Part shown: positions 42,803 through 54,200 of the stretch, piece after piece | Numbering within the stretch: position 1 is the first letter of the stretch | Layout of the letters: each line of letters opens with the position of its first letter | Source of the DNA: Paracnuella aquatica | GTDB lineage: Bacteria; Bacteroidota; Bacteroidia; Chitinophagales; Chitinophagaceae | Length of the DNA stretch: 64,000 nt | Assembly: GCF_003332885.2 (NCBI RefSeq) | Contig: NZ_QOWJ01000012.1 | Span: 1-64,000, forward strand | Direction: 5' to 3' | Program-made: the position numbers and the translations under genes | The notes under the pieces: generated by a model | Database searches by the model: none | What the model was told of the DNA's origin: nothing | The model's input: only the letters and a program-made list of their open reading frames with translations

Positions 42803-44053
42803 AGCCATCAAACCCGATTGCCTCCTGTTTTGAGTAAGAAAGCCAACTATAAAAAAAGGATTTTAAAGCAACTGTACTTTGGAGGTATATTTTCCTGTGC
42901 AGATTTGAGCGACAAGATCAACATCAGCATTCCGGTCACCACCAAGATCCTGAATGAACTGGTGGCGGAGGGGTTTGTGCTGGAAAATGGTTTTGCGCCA
43001 TCCAAAGGCGGGCGCCGCCCGGTTACCTATTCCATTCGTGCCGATGTGATGTACATCGTGTCGGTAGCCATGGACCAGTTTGTAACCCGGCTGGCCATTA
43101 TGGACATGCACAACCAGTTTGTGGTGGCTACCCAACAGGTGGAACTGCCGCTGCACGACAATGAAGAGGCGCTGCCCGTGCTGATCGAAACCATCAACGA
43201 TTTTATCCGCCATTCGGGTATTGCCAAAGAGCGGATTGTGGGCATAGGCATTGGCATGCCGGGTTTTGTAGATGTAACCAAAGGCATCAATTATTCTTTT
43301 CTTCCTTCCAACAATAAACGCATCACCACGCAGATCAGCGAAGCGGTGGGCTTGCCTGTTTTTATCGACAACGACTCCAGCCTGATTGCGCTGGCCGAGT
43401 TGCGGTTTGGCTCGCCACGCAGCAAAAGCAATGTAATGGTGGTCAATATTAGTTGGGGGGTAGGACTGGGGCTTATTTTGAATAACGAATTGTTTCGCGG
43501 CGATAACGGGTTTGCAGGCGAGTTTAGCCATATTCCAATTTTTCAAAACAACAAATTGTGCAGTTGCGGCAAACGGGGTTGCCTCGAAACCGAGACCTCG
43601 TTGCTGGTGGTAATTGAAAAGGCAAAAGAAGGCCTGCGGGCCGGGCGGTTGTCGTCGTTGAAATTGGAAGCGCTGGAACATTACGAGGAAGCAGTGGAAG
43701 CATTGGTAGCCGCGGCATCAAAAGGCGATCCTTTTACCGTGGAATTGTTTTCGGAAGCAGGGTACAACATCGGCAAGGGCGTGGCTATTTTAATCCATAT
43801 CCTCAACCCGGCAATGATTGTATTGAGTGGACGTGGATCGGCTGCAGGCAAAGTGTGGGAAGCGCCCATACAACAGGCGGTAAACGAACACTGCATTCCA
43901 AGGTTATCGGCAAATACATCCATTCAGATCTCCAGGTTGGGATACGAAGCAGAATTGATTGGCGCGGCCAGTTTGGTGATGGAAAATTTTGATAAAGAAG
44001 GAAAAGGGGCTAAGGAGCCGGTGCCGCAGGCAGGGCTAGCCATGAGAAATTAA
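42800..44053 (+). CDS. ROK-family transcriptional regulator
   Basis: A 417-residue NagC/XylR-like regulator: winged HTH (residues 15-75, ISIPVTTKILNELVAEGFV), then a ROK sugar-binding domain with VGIGIGMPG, DNDSSLIALAE, GEFSHIP (Glu-x-x-His) and the zinc site CSCGKRGCLE. It probably senses a mono- or amino sugar released by the adjacent glycosidases and controls the SusCD locus. It has no ATG; TTG 42800 (or 42818/42830) must be used. It precedes susC by about 130 bases in the same direction. Confidence 0.87.
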   Translation: MSHQTRLPPVLSKKANYKKRILKQLYFGGIFSCADLSDKINISIPVTTKILNELVAEGFVLENGFAPSKGGRRPVTYSIRADVMYIVSVAMDQFVTRLAIMDMHNQFVVATQQVELPLHDNEEALPVLIETINDFIRHSGIAKERIVGIGIGMPGFVDVTKGINYSFLPSNNKRITTQISEAVGLPVFIDNDSSLIALAELRFGSPRSKSNVMVVNISWGVGLGLILNNELFRGDNGFAGEFSHIPIFQNNKLCSCGKRGCLETETSLLVVIEKAKEGLRAGRLSSLKLEALEHYEEAVEALVAAASKGDPFTVELFSEAGYNIGKGVAILIHILNPAMIVLSGRGSAAGKVWEAPIQQAVNEHCIPRLSANTSIQISRLGYEAELIGAASLVMENFDKEGKGAKEPVPQAGLAMRN

Positions 44054-44124
44054 TCATTGATCCATACTGTAGTTAACTGCTGCGGGCAAAGCCCGTACAG
44101 CTACCCCCATCCCTAAGAAAATTG

Positions 44125-44134
44125 AAAACGTTTT
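44125..44134. promoter_or_regulatory. AAAACGTTTT palindrome upstream of susC
   Basis: Ten-base perfect palindrome, AAAACGTTTT, within TTGAAAACGTTTTTTTAA, 50 bases before the susC start. Candidate operator for the ROK or a LacI-type regulator; not proven. Confidence 0.3.
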
Positions 44135-44183
44135 TTTAATCAGGCTTAAACAATAATTGCTTCAATCACCAAAAACAACATCC

Positions 44184-47100
44184 ATGCGTATGCGCAATTT
44201 TCTGCTATTGGTGTTGTCTTTCCTGTGCATAAACCTAGCTGCACAAGCGCAGGCAAAGAGAACCATCACCGGTGTAGTAAGAGATGCCAATGGAGCAGCT
44301 CTTGCGGGTGCCACCGTCAATGAAAAAGGCACCGTCAACAATGTTATGTCCAACGACAATGGTTCATTTACCATTTCCGTAGCACCCAACGCCACACTGG
44401 TTATTTCCTTTGCGGGCTTTACCGCGCAGGAAGTAGCGGCACCAGCCAGTGGCTCCCTCGAAATCAGCTTGCAATCGAGCGGCAACACCCTCAATGAAGT
44501 GGTGGTTACCGGCTTTGGTGTACGCAAGCAGACCAAAAAACTTTCCTACGCCGTGCAGGAAGTAAAAGGCGAAGAACTGGCCAGGGCCAACACGCCCAAC
44601 CTGGTGAACGCCCTGCAGGGAAAGGTAGCTGGTGTAATGATCAACCAGGGTGCTGGTGGTCCTTCATCTTCTTCGCGGATCCGCATCAGGGGTAACGCCT
44701 CTATTTCGCGGAGCAACACACAGCCCTTGTTTGTAGTGGATGGTGTGCTCATTAAGCCCGGTACATCGGGTGCCGACTCGTGGGGTGATGCCCGCGACTT
44801 TGGTAACGAACTGAAAAACCTGAACCCCGACGACTACGAAAGCGTAACCGTGCTGAAAGGCTCGGCTGCAACTGCTTTGTATGGCTCCGACGCCCTTTTT
44901 GGCGTGGTACTCATCACCACTAAAAAAGGCCGCGAACGCAAAGGTTTGGGTGTAAACGTATCGCATACTTCTACGTTTGAAAGAGCTTATCGCCTGCCTG
45001 ATTTCCAGAACGAATATGGCGGCGGTGTTGACCCCACATTTATCAAAGGTGCCGATGGTGTAAACCAGGTAGAGCCAACGCTCGGGCCATACTACAGCTT
45101 CGGACCTAAGTTCGATGGCCAGATGGTACGCGACGTGGACGGCCGCATGATTCCATGGAGAGCCAACAACATTTTGGACCTCTTTAAAACCGGCCAATAC
45201 TACAATACCAACGTATCGCTGGAAGGTGGTAGCGAAAAAACAACGGTGCGTTTTTCCTACACCAATACCAAGAACAGCAGCATTATGCCCAACAACGATT
45301 TTGGCCGTAATGTATTTACCCTGCGTGCTACGCAAAAGCTGAACAAAGCCATCAACATGGATGCGATGGTGACCTATGCAACATCCAATTCTAAAAACCC
45401 GTTGTTGCAGGGTGGTAACTCTAACCCCATCTTCCGTTTGGGCTATTCCAACTCGCGTCACTACGACATCGACTATTATAAGGATCGCTACATCGACACC
45501 GTAAGAGGTGGCCGCACTGGCGCAGCCGGTAACCCTACCAGCAACCCTTACGATCGTGGTTCCATGTCATCGGTGTTCTGGAATTTTTACCAGAAAAACA
45601 TCATGCAGAAAGAAGACAACCTGCGGGCTAACCTCGATATCAACATCGATGTGCTCCCCTGGTTGCATGCATTGCTGCGTGGTAACATCAACAGCACCGC
45701 CATCAGCCGCGAAAACAAAGAACGTGGCGAACTGCCTGGATTCTTGGGCGGCTATTATGCCCTGTACCAAAGCAGCAACAAGTACGGACGCCTGCAAGGT
45801 TTGCTCACTGCCAACAGCGCACTGGGTACCAACTTTGAAGGTAGCCTGACTGTAGGTGGTGAAACCAACCGCGGCATCAGCGGATACGAAAGCAACAACT
45901 CGACCAACGGTGGATTCAAGATTGCCGACATCTATGCGCTGTCTAACTCGGTGAACACCATCAACGCCAGCGGCCGCGTATTTCCGCAAAGCCGCCTCGA
46001 TGCGGTATACGCTTACGGCGATATTACCTGGAAAGAGTTGCTGACCCTGAACTTCAGTGCCCGTAACGACTGGAACTCTACGCTGACCTATCCTAATGGC
46101 AGCGGCGATTATGGATATTTCTATCCTTCGGTGGGCCTGGCTTATGTCTTCTCCGAATCGCTGAAGAACAACTCCGGATTTGATTTCCTTTCTTTTGGTA
46201 AACTGCGTGCAAGCCTGGGCTACTCGGGTGCAGGTACCAACATTTACGAAACCAGCCGCGGTACCGGTTACAACCTGTTGGGTACATTCATTGGTGTAGA
46301 CAATACCATTCCTCGTTACGGCTTTGGCTCGTACGACCTGCCTAACCTGAACCTGAAACCGGAACGTTCCCGCGAATATGAAGTGGGTGCCGACCTGCGC
46401 TTTTTTGACAGCCGCCTGGGTGTTGACTTTGCCTGGTATAAAAAGAACACCTTCAACCAGATCGTTCGCCTGGCAGCACCGCCCGAAAGTGGTGTGAGCA
46501 GCCGCCTGATCAATGCCGGTAATATCCAGAACCAGGGTATTGAGATCGTGTTGAGCGGTACACCGGTACGCAGCCGCGACGTGCAGTGGACCACCACTTT
46601 GAACTTCTCCCGCAACCGTAACAAGGTGATCGACATCGACGAAGCCAATGGCGTAAACTCGCTGGAGCTTGACCTGGCTTTTGGTGCCGACGTTAAATCT
46701 GTTGCCCGTGTAGGTAAAGAGTATGGTACCCTCATCACCGGTTATGCATTTGCTACTTATCAGAAAATGGATGCATCGGGCAACCCGATCAACCACCCTG
46801 CTAACGGTCAAAAGATCCTGAAGCAAAATGGTGTGTACATGCGTTCCAGCGAAGCAGGCCAGGGCGAAAAAGAACTGGGCTCTATGATGGAGAAATTCCT
46901 GCTGAGCAACACCAACGAGGTGCGGTTTAAAAACTTCAGCCTGAACGTACAGGTTGACTCCAAGTTTGGTGGCCTGATGGCATCTGCCACACACCAGTAC
47001 GGTGTTAACTACGGTAGCTTCGAAAGCACCCTGGCCGGCCGCGACGCTTCGCATGGTGGTGTTGAATACAACGACGCCAATGGCGTAAAACGCAACGACG

Positions 47101-47522
47101 GTATTATTCCTGAAGGCGTATTTGCCGAAGGCATCAAACTGGCTGGCGTAGATGTAGGCGGTATGACTTATGGCGAAGCTGTGAAGCAAGGCCTGATCAA
47201 ACCAATGCCCGCATGGCAGTATTACGAAGGCATTGGCAGCTGGGGAACCGGCATCCGCGAATACTCTGTATTTGAAAATTCATGGGTAGCACTGCGCGAA
47301 GTATCACTGGGCTACAACCTGCCCCAGCGCTTTTCTTCCAGACTGCGCATGAACAACCTGCGGGTAAGTGCTGTAGGCCGTAACCTGGCATACCTGTACA
47401 ACACATCAAAAGACAATATTCATCCGGAATCTGTGTTTAGTAGCCGTGCCGGTGCATTTGCCGAGTATGGTGGTGTGCCTTACGTACGCAGCATTGGTGT
47501 AAGTGTGAACGCAGCATTCTAA
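44184..47522 (+). CDS. SusC/RagA-type TonB-dependent receptor
   Basis: A 1112-residue outer-membrane transporter for oligosaccharides. Signal peptide (MRMRNFLLLVLSFLCINLAA, cut after QAQA), CarboxypepD_reg-like domain (TITGVVRDANGAALAGATV), TonB-box-like VVVTGFGVRKQ, plug (LVNALQGKVAGVMINQ), and a long beta-barrel ending with a terminal aromatic Phe. Start ATG 44184 is chosen for the clean signal peptide. It pairs with the SusD gene 24 bases downstream. Confidence 0.93.
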   Translation: MRMRNFLLLVLSFLCINLAAQAQAKRTITGVVRDANGAALAGATVNEKGTVNNVMSNDNGSFTISVAPNATLVISFAGFTAQEVAAPASGSLEISLQSSGNTLNEVVVTGFGVRKQTKKLSYAVQEVKGEELARANTPNLVNALQGKVAGVMINQGAGGPSSSSRIRIRGNASISRSNTQPLFVVDGVLIKPGTSGADSWGDARDFGNELKNLNPDDYESVTVLKGSAATALYGSDALFGVVLITTKKGRERKGLGVNVSHTSTFERAYRLPDFQNEYGGGVDPTFIKGADGVNQVEPTLGPYYSFGPKFDGQMVRDVDGRMIPWRANNILDLFKTGQYYNTNVSLEGGSEKTTVRFSYTNTKNSSIMPNNDFGRNVFTLRATQKLNKAINMDAMVTYATSNSKNPLLQGGNSNPIFRLGYSNSRHYDIDYYKDRYIDTVRGGRTGAAGNPTSNPYDRGSMSSVFWNFYQKNIMQKEDNLRANLDINIDVLPWLHALLRGNINSTAISRENKERGELPGFLGGYYALYQSSNKYGRLQGLLTANSALGTNFEGSLTVGGETNRGISGYESNNSTNGGFKIADIYALSNSVNTINASGRVFPQSRLDAVYAYGDITWKELLTLNFSARNDWNSTLTYPNGSGDYGYFYPSVGLAYVFSESLKNNSGFDFLSFGKLRASLGYSGAGTNIYETSRGTGYNLLGTFIGVDNTIPRYGFGSYDLPNLNLKPERSREYEVGADLRFFDSRLGVDFAWYKKNTFNQIVRLAAPPESGVSSRLINAGNIQNQGIEIVLSGTPVRSRDVQWTTTLNFSRNRNKVIDIDEANGVNSLELDLAFGADVKSVARVGKEYGTLITGYAFATYQKMDASGNPINHPANGQKILKQNGVYMRSSEAGQGEKELGSMMEKFLLSNTNEVRFKNFSLNVQVDSKFGGLMASATHQYGVNYGSFESTLAGRDASHGGVEYNDANGVKRNDGIIPEGVFAEGIKLAGVDVGGMTYGEAVKQGLIKPMPAWQYYEGIGSWGTGIREYSVFENSWVALREVSLGYNLPQRFSSRLRMNNLRVSAVGRNLAYLYNTSKDNIHPESVFSSRAGAFAEYGGVPYVRSIGVSVNAAF

Positions 47523-47546
47523 TTCAATAAAAGCAACTTCTTTCTT

Positions 47547-49208
47547 ATGCGATTGAACAACATCATTTATATATCAGCATTGGTTGCGGCCACGCTTTCC
47601 GGATGTAAAAAGGAAAGCTTTGTAGAGGCCAACACCGATGAAACCATCCTCGCAGGCATCAAGCCCGAGGAGCAGTTTCTCAATGCCGGCATCAGAGCGC
47701 ACAACAGCGATTTTGAAGCCTACTACGACTTTTACCGCCGCATCATGCCCTGGATGCAACAAGCCGTTTTCCAGCAGGGCAACTCAAAAAACTTCCTCAA
47801 CGACGTAGGCAATTTCAACCAGCGCTACAATGTATTTTACCCCCAACTGGGTTCGATACTGACCGATGTGCAGGTGATCATCGACAACATGCCGGCCGAG
47901 GAAAAAGCAAAGCGGGTGCACATGCGGGCCATCCCCGATATCCTGAAAGTGTACTATGCTTTTTACGTGTCCGACATCAACGGCAGCATTCCTTACTCCG
48001 ATGCGTTCATGGCCCGCTATGGCGGCAACCTGACGCCGGCTTTCCAAAGCCAGCCGGAGTTGTTTAACATCTGGGATGCAAAGCTGAAAGAGGTGATCGG
48101 TATTTTAAAAACCACACCTTCAGTAACACAGGTATCATTGGGCAACAACGACCTGTATTATAAAGGCGATGCAAGCAAATGGGTAAAAGCTGCCAACGCA
48201 TTGCGTATGAAAATGGCGTTCCGCCTGATGAAACGCGATGAGGCAAAAGCAAAAGCCATCATTACCGAAGTGTTGGCCGATGCCGCACAAATGGAAAACA
48301 ATAATGATAGCTGGGTGATGTATGCCGACGTGTCGTTCAACAACGGCGGCAACTGGGACCCTACCGGCTTCCGTGCACCCAAGCCTACTGTTGATTTTAT
48401 GTGGAACAATTCGGATCCCCGGATTCGTATGTTTTACCAGAAAAACAACTATACCCAGGAAAACCTGAATACGGCAAAAGCTGCAGGCACTTACCCTGCC
48501 AGCACCACCTGGAACCCACGCCAGTACGTAGGTGCACACATCAGCCCCGACTCGGCGCTGGGACAGTACCGCACCTGGTTTACCACTAAAATGGTAAACT
48601 CTTCGCTGACGTTGGATACCATTTCTTACCTGCAATACCGCATGTGGATGCCTGCATCCAACAACGGTACCGGTAAAAATTTCTTCCCCATCATTACCTA
48701 TGCCGACTATGCGCTGATGCGTGCAGAGGCCATTGCCCGCAACTATGTTAGCGGCAATGCGGAAGAATGGTACAACAAAGGTGTTGAAGCTTCCATTCGT
48801 TTTTACAGCACCGCAGCTACCAATGCACAAGTAACCGAACACACACCGGTTACTGATGCAGAAATAGCTGCATACCTGAATGCGCCGGATGTAAAATTCA
48901 ATGCAGCAAAAGCGCTGGAGCAGATTGCTATTCAAAGCTATCTCAACTACTATAAGCAGCCCAACGAAGCATGGGCGCTGTACAAGCGCACTGGCATGCC
49001 GAACAAAAACACGGCGCTGAAAAACGAGGACATTGTAATTGATGCCGTGGTGCGTGATATTCCACGCCGTGCATCTATTGCACCGCCACTTTCTACCGAT
49101 CCCAACTATGCTACCCGCAAAGCGGCATTGGATGAAATGGCAAAAGATCCCGAGTTTGGACAAGGCCCGAACGATGTGTTTGGCCGCGTTTGGTGGGATA
49201 AACGCTAA
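47547..49208 (+). CDS. SusD/RagB-family glycan-binding lipoprotein
   Basis: A 553-residue surface lipoprotein that caps the SusC transporter. The lipobox SGCKK puts the lipidated Cys near residue 20. TPR-like helical content and the late AIQSYLNYYKQPNEAWALYK helix match the SusD C-terminal region. Substrate specificity cannot be read; the neighbouring fucosidases and mannosidase suggest a host- or plant-derived glycan. A terminator follows at 49224. Confidence 0.92.
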   Translation: MRLNNIIYISALVAATLSGCKKESFVEANTDETILAGIKPEEQFLNAGIRAHNSDFEAYYDFYRRIMPWMQQAVFQQGNSKNFLNDVGNFNQRYNVFYPQLGSILTDVQVIIDNMPAEEKAKRVHMRAIPDILKVYYAFYVSDINGSIPYSDAFMARYGGNLTPAFQSQPELFNIWDAKLKEVIGILKTTPSVTQVSLGNNDLYYKGDASKWVKAANALRMKMAFRLMKRDEAKAKAIITEVLADAAQMENNNDSWVMYADVSFNNGGNWDPTGFRAPKPTVDFMWNNSDPRIRMFYQKNNYTQENLNTAKAAGTYPASTTWNPRQYVGAHISPDSALGQYRTWFTTKMVNSSLTLDTISYLQYRMWMPASNNGTGKNFFPIITYADYALMRAEAIARNYVSGNAEEWYNKGVEASIRFYSTAATNAQVTEHTPVTDAEIAAYLNAPDVKFNAAKALEQIAIQSYLNYYKQPNEAWALYKRTGMPNKNTALKNEDIVIDAVVRDIPRRASIAPPLSTDPNYATRKAALDEMAKDPEFGQGPNDVFGRVWWDKR

Positions 49209-49223
49209 TCTCTTTTTATAAGT

Positions 49224-49257
49224 AAAACTCCGGGCAGAATCTTCCGTCCGGGGTTTT
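49224..49257 (+). terminator. terminator after susD
   Basis: Stem AAAACTCCGG / CCGGGGTTTT with one G-U pair, 15 bases after the susD stop; only a short T-rich tail. Confidence 0.6.
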
Positions 49258-49305
49258 GCTTTTCTCATTTTTTTTACCAACCGAAGCGTGTAAATTGAAG
49301 CGGTG

Positions 49306-49905
49306 ATGCGGGTAATAAAAACGGTGATCTTTGCCTTGGTCTTGCTGTTGGCGGCGCTGCCTTCAGGGGCACAGCAATGGACCAAAGAAAGCCTATCTTT
49401 TGCCACCATTGGCCGCATGGATCTTTGGAATACTTCGGGCGGTAAGGCGCACATCAACGGCGCAGAAAAAAAGCTGCTGCTCCTTGTGCTGATGTCGCCG
49501 GAATGCCCGCTGTGCAAGAATTACAGCCTGGTGCTGAATAATCTGAATCAGGAATACGGCGCACAGGTTCAGGTGCTGGGTATTGTTCCGGGCAAAGCAT
49601 ATACAGGCGATACCTTGCAACAGTTTGCAAAAGAGTACCAAATCAATTTTCCCTTGTTGATAGACGCCGATATGCGGCTGTCGCAATACATGCAAGCCAC
49701 CGTTACACCCGAAGTGGTTTTGGCCGACAGCACCGGTGCTATTGTGTACCGCGGCGCCATCGACGACTGGGTAATTGGCCTGGGTAAAAAAAAGCAGGTG
49801 GCACAGCAACATTACCTTGCCGATGCCATCAACCAATACCTGGATGGCCAACCGGTTGCCATTCGGTCCACAATCGCCAAAGGGTGTTTGATCAATGAAT
49901 TCTAG
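49306..49905 (+). CDS. secreted redoxin-like protein
   Basis: A 199-residue AhpC/TSA-TlpA-type redoxin with a signal peptide (hydrophobic 6-20, cut after GAQ). The possible redox pair is in SPECPLCKNYS (CxxC as CPLC); LLIDADMRLSQYM and VTPEVVLADSTGAIVYRGAID (cis-Pro region) complete the fold. The partner is the following cytochrome c-like gene, with which it forms a recurrent pair in Bacteroidota. GTG 49303 is also possible, but ATG 49306 gives the same signal peptide. Confidence 0.8.
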   Translation: MRVIKTVIFALVLLLAALPSGAQQWTKESLSFATIGRMDLWNTSGGKAHINGAEKKLLLLVLMSPECPLCKNYSLVLNNLNQEYGAQVQVLGIVPGKAYTGDTLQQFAKEYQINFPLLIDADMRLSQYMQATVTPEVVLADSTGAIVYRGAIDDWVIGLGKKKQVAQQHYLADAINQYLDGQPVAIRSTIAKGCLINEF

Positions 49906-49909
49906 CTTT

Positions 49910-51232
49910 ATGAAAAGGTGCGGTCTATTTTTTTTGAGCTTGTTGCTGATGGCATTGCTGCAACCAATAGGTGCACAGCAACCTACCTTCATCAAAGATG
50001 TGGCGCCCATCATTCATGCTAAATGCACACCCTGTCACCGCCCCAACGATGCGGCTCCTTTTTCCCTCATTACCTACGAGGATGTAGCCAAAAGAACCAA
50101 GTTTATCCGTGAAGTGATTTCCTCCGGTTTTATGCCGCCCTGGAAAGCCGATGATCATTACGTTGCCTACAGCAACAACCGATCTTTAAGCGAAAAAGAA
50201 AAAGGCATCATCCTGAAATGGATTGATAACAAAGCGCCAAGAGGTGAAGGCAAAGAGCCCGAAGAGCAATACAAAGCATTGCTGGAAACCAATACAGCAA
50301 TGGGTCGCAAGCCCGATCTCAACCTGCGTACACCAAAATCATTTACGCTGCCCGGCGACAACATGGAGCGGTTTATTGTATACCGAATTCCGTTTGATCT
50401 GCCCGACTCAGCCAACGTGGAAGCTATTGAGTTTGCTTCCAACAACAAAAAAATTGTCCACCACGTCAACTACAGCATTCACGAAGTACCGGAAGGCATC
50501 GACATCAACGGTGGCCCCGAGATGATCAACCTGTCGGAAGGCGACCGGTCGCAATACGACGCCTACCAACCCTTTAAAAAAACGATCACTTATTATGGTG
50601 GCTGGATACCTGGTTCTTCCGGCGAAAAATATCCCAAAGGCTTTGGTTGGGTGCTGCCCAAACGCGGTGTTATTTTAATGACGGTCCATTATGCGCCTTC
50701 GGCAAAAGAAGAGCAAAGCATTTCCGGCGTCAATTTATTTTTTACCAAAACACCGGTGGAGCGCCGCGTAAAAGTCATCTCATTTGGTTCGGGCGGCATT
50801 GGCGAAAAACAGATCTTTCCGCCGCTGATGCTGATGCCGAATACGGTAAAAACATTCTCGCTTAAGATCACCAACCCCGGCGAAGATTTTTCGGTGATGT
50901 ATGTATGGCCGCACATGCACTTGCTGGGTAAAAGTTTTCGTGCATATGGCATTGCACCTTCCGGCGATACCATTCGGCTCACACATATTCCGCAATGGGA
51001 TTTTCGCTGGCAGGAAATATATAAGTTTAAAAAACTAGTGCACATACCACGCGGCACCCGCCTGGTTATTGAAGGCACCTACGACAACACTGCATCGAAC
51101 CCGTTCAATCCAAGCAATCCGCCACGTTTTGTGATGTCATCCGGCGATATGCGGTCGAACGACGAAATGCTGACGCTGATGATGGTGTTTTTGCCCTACC
51201 GCGAAGGCGACGAACAACTTTCACTGGAGTAA
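49910..51232 (+). CDS. cytochrome c / copper type II monooxygenase-like protein
   Basis: 440 residues with a signal peptide (RCGLFFLSLLLMALLQPIGA). A heme c site CTPCH lies in IIHAKCTPCHRPNDAAPFS (residues ~30-48). The rest resembles the copper type II ascorbate-dependent monooxygenase fold: VHHVNYSIHEV (His-His) and WPHMHLLGKSF (His-x-His) are the likely copper ligands. Such heme-plus-PHM fusions occur in Bacteroidota and Planctomycetes; the substrate is unknown. It begins four bases after the redoxin stop, so the two likely form one redox system. Confidence 0.75.
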   Translation: MKRCGLFFLSLLLMALLQPIGAQQPTFIKDVAPIIHAKCTPCHRPNDAAPFSLITYEDVAKRTKFIREVISSGFMPPWKADDHYVAYSNNRSLSEKEKGIILKWIDNKAPRGEGKEPEEQYKALLETNTAMGRKPDLNLRTPKSFTLPGDNMERFIVYRIPFDLPDSANVEAIEFASNNKKIVHHVNYSIHEVPEGIDINGGPEMINLSEGDRSQYDAYQPFKKTITYYGGWIPGSSGEKYPKGFGWVLPKRGVILMTVHYAPSAKEEQSISGVNLFFTKTPVERRVKVISFGSGGIGEKQIFPPLMLMPNTVKTFSLKITNPGEDFSVMYVWPHMHLLGKSFRAYGIAPSGDTIRLTHIPQWDFRWQEIYKFKKLVHIPRGTRLVIEGTYDNTASNPFNPSNPPRFVMSSGDMRSNDEMLTLMMVFLPYREGDEQLSLE

Positions 51233-51240
51233 AATAACGC

Positions 51241-54200
51241 ATGCTGAACCGGCAATGTTTTATATGGCTGATGGGCATACTTGCTGCCGCTACTTCCGCA
51301 CAGGCGCAGGTAAAAGGGCCCTTATTTTCCCTGATGGATGCGAGGCAAACCGGCCTGCAGTTTACCAACACCATTAAGGAAGATGATTCGTTGCATGTAT
51401 TCAAATACGAGTACCTGTACAATGGGCATGGCATTGGTGTGGCCGATTTTAATGGCGATGGTTTGCAGGATGTATTTATTTCCGGCAACCGGGTGCCCAA
51501 TAAATTATTCGTTAACGAAGGCGGGCTAAAATTCAGGGACATTACCAAAGCCGCTGGTGTTGCGGGCAACGGCACCTGGAGCACCGGCGTAAGCATTGCC
51601 GATGTGAACGGTGATGGCCTTGCGGATATTTATGTGTGTCATTCGGGTAAGTACAGCGATGCGCAGTTGTCCAATGAACTTTTTATCAACAAGGGTTTGC
51701 AGGCCGGTGTGCCCCACTTTGAAGAAAGCGCAAAAGCCTACGGGCTGGATGCACCCGGCACGCAATCCACGCAGGCCGCATTTTTTGATTACGACCGGGA
51801 TGGCGACCTGGATATGTTTTTACTGAATCATTCCAATCACACGTACAATCCATATTTAAATACCCGTAAAATAAGAGCCACGCCACACGCCGGCTTTGGT
51901 AATCGCCTCTTCCGCAACGATGGTGTGGCGGCTGGGGCCGCAAAGTTTACCGATGTAACGGCGCAGTCGGGCATCATCAACAATGGGCTCAATTTTGGCC
52001 TGAGCGTAACCGTTAGTGACATCAACGGCGACGGCTGGCCCGACCTATACACCACTTCCGATTACACCGAGCAGGATTGCTATTATGTAAACAATAAAAA
52101 CGGCACCTTTTCCCAATCGCTGCAGCACTCGTTTACGCATGTGTCCAAATATTCGATGGGTGCCGACATTGCCGATTTCAACAACGATGCCCGCCCTGAT
52201 GTGATCACCCTCGACATGTTGCCGCAAGACAACTACCGGCAAAAATTATTGAAAGGTCCCGACGAATACGATGCCTATCACCTGCTGCTGGATAGCGGGT
52301 ACTACCACCAGCAAATGCGCAACATGCTGCACCTGAACCGCGGTGTGGATGCAGCAGGCAATGTGCGCTTTAGTGAAATAGGCCAACTGGCCGGTGTATC
52401 CAACACTGACTGGAGCTGGGCGGCACTGCTGGCCGACCTCGACAACGATGGCTGGAAAGACCTGCTGGTGACCAATGGTTACCTCCGAGATTTTACTGAT
52501 TTGGATTTTTTAAAATATACTGTGGCTGATGCGCAGATGGCATCGGTGGCAAACGGCAAACTTGATTTTAAAACCTACGACCTGGTGCGGAAAATGCCGT
52601 CGAACAAGTTGGCGAATTATGTTTTTAAAAACAACGGTAACCTGACTTTTTCGGATCAAAGCAAGACTTGGGGACTAACCCAAACCGCTGTTTCCAATGC
52701 CGCCGTTTATGCCGATTTCGACAACGATGGCGATCTTGATCTGCTCATTGGCAACAACAACGAGCCGGTAATGTTGTACCGCAACAATGCGGAGATGAGT
52801 GGGCAAAACAACTTTGTGCAATTGCAGTTAAAAGGCGGCGCAAACAACACCACTGCATTAGGTGCAAAGGTTTGGGTGTATGCAGGCGGTAACATGCAGT
52901 TTGCAGAACAATATCCTGTTCGCGGCTACCAATCATCGGTATCGCCGGTGTTGTTATTTGGGTTGGGCGGCGCTGCAATGGTTGATTCCATTATCATTCA
53001 ATGGCCTGATGGAAAACAATCAAGAATGCTGCAACTGGCTGCCGGTAAAACCTATACCTGCACACCGCAAGGAGCTTTAATGGCAACGCAACAGGTGAGC
53101 ACAATCAAGCCATTATTTCGCGATGTTACCGGGGTGTCAGGTATTAATTTTATTCACCGCGAAAATGATTTCATTGATTTCAAAGACGAAGTGCTGCTGC
53201 CGTATCAGCTTTCTAAAAGCGGTCCTGCATTGGCAAAAGGCGATGTGAACGGCGATGGACTGGAAGATGTTTTTGTGGGCGGTGCCATTGAGCAGTCGGG
53301 TAAATTGTTTATACAAGGTGCAAACGGAGTTTTTACAGAAAGCACAACCCAGCCCTGGCAGGCCGATGCTGCCAGCGAAGATGTGCAGGCCCTGTTTTTT
53401 GATGCGGATGGCGACGGCGATGCAGACTTGTATGTAGTGAGCGGCGGCAATGAATATGGTGATGGTTCGCCGGAGTATGCTGACCGTTTGTATTTGAATA
53501 ATGGCAAGGGCGTTTTTGCAAAAGCTGCAAATGTGTTGCCGCAAATGTTGAGCAGCAAAGCTTCTGTAGCTGCTGCCGATATCGATGGCGATGGCGACCT
53601 TGATCTTTTTGTGGGCGGTGCATCACTGCCTGGTTCTTTTCCATTGGCTGCACGCAGTTACCTGTTGCGCAATGATTCGAAAGAGGGCAACCTTTTATTT
53701 ACCGATGTAACGGTAGCATGGAACAAACAACTGCTGCAACCCGGGATTGTTACCGCCGCCATTTGGCAGGACCTGGATGGCGACCGCCTGCCCGAGTTGA
53801 TGATCGGTGGCGAGTGGATGCCGCTCCAGCTATTTCACAATAAAAAAGGCAGCTTAGAAAACATCAGTGCAAAAGCTGGCTTGGCCAACACCGAAGGCTT
53901 GTGGTCGGTGCTGGTGCCGGCCGACGTGGATGGCGATGGCGATATGGATTTTATTGCAGGCAACAGTGGGTTGAACAACCAGTTTAAAGCATCGGTAGTA
54001 GAACCTATGACCATTCATGCTGCGGATTTCGACGACAACGGAAGCATCGATGCCATCACGTCTTACTACATACAGGGCAAACCTTATCCCATGGCTTCGC
54101 GTGATGAATTGCTGGACCAGATTGTGCCGCTGCGGAAAAAGTTTGTGAAGTATAAAGACTATGCTACTGCATCGCTGGAAAGAATTTTTACCAAAGCAAA

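Noticed and set aside
45567-47189. 540-codon open frame on the minus strand inside susC
   Set aside because: It is antisense to a clear TonB-dependent receptor, has no domain pattern, and results from the codon bias of susC.
48135-49517. 460-codon minus-strand frame across susD and the redoxin gene
   Set aside because: Antisense to two well-supported genes and crosses their terminator; no recognisable protein.
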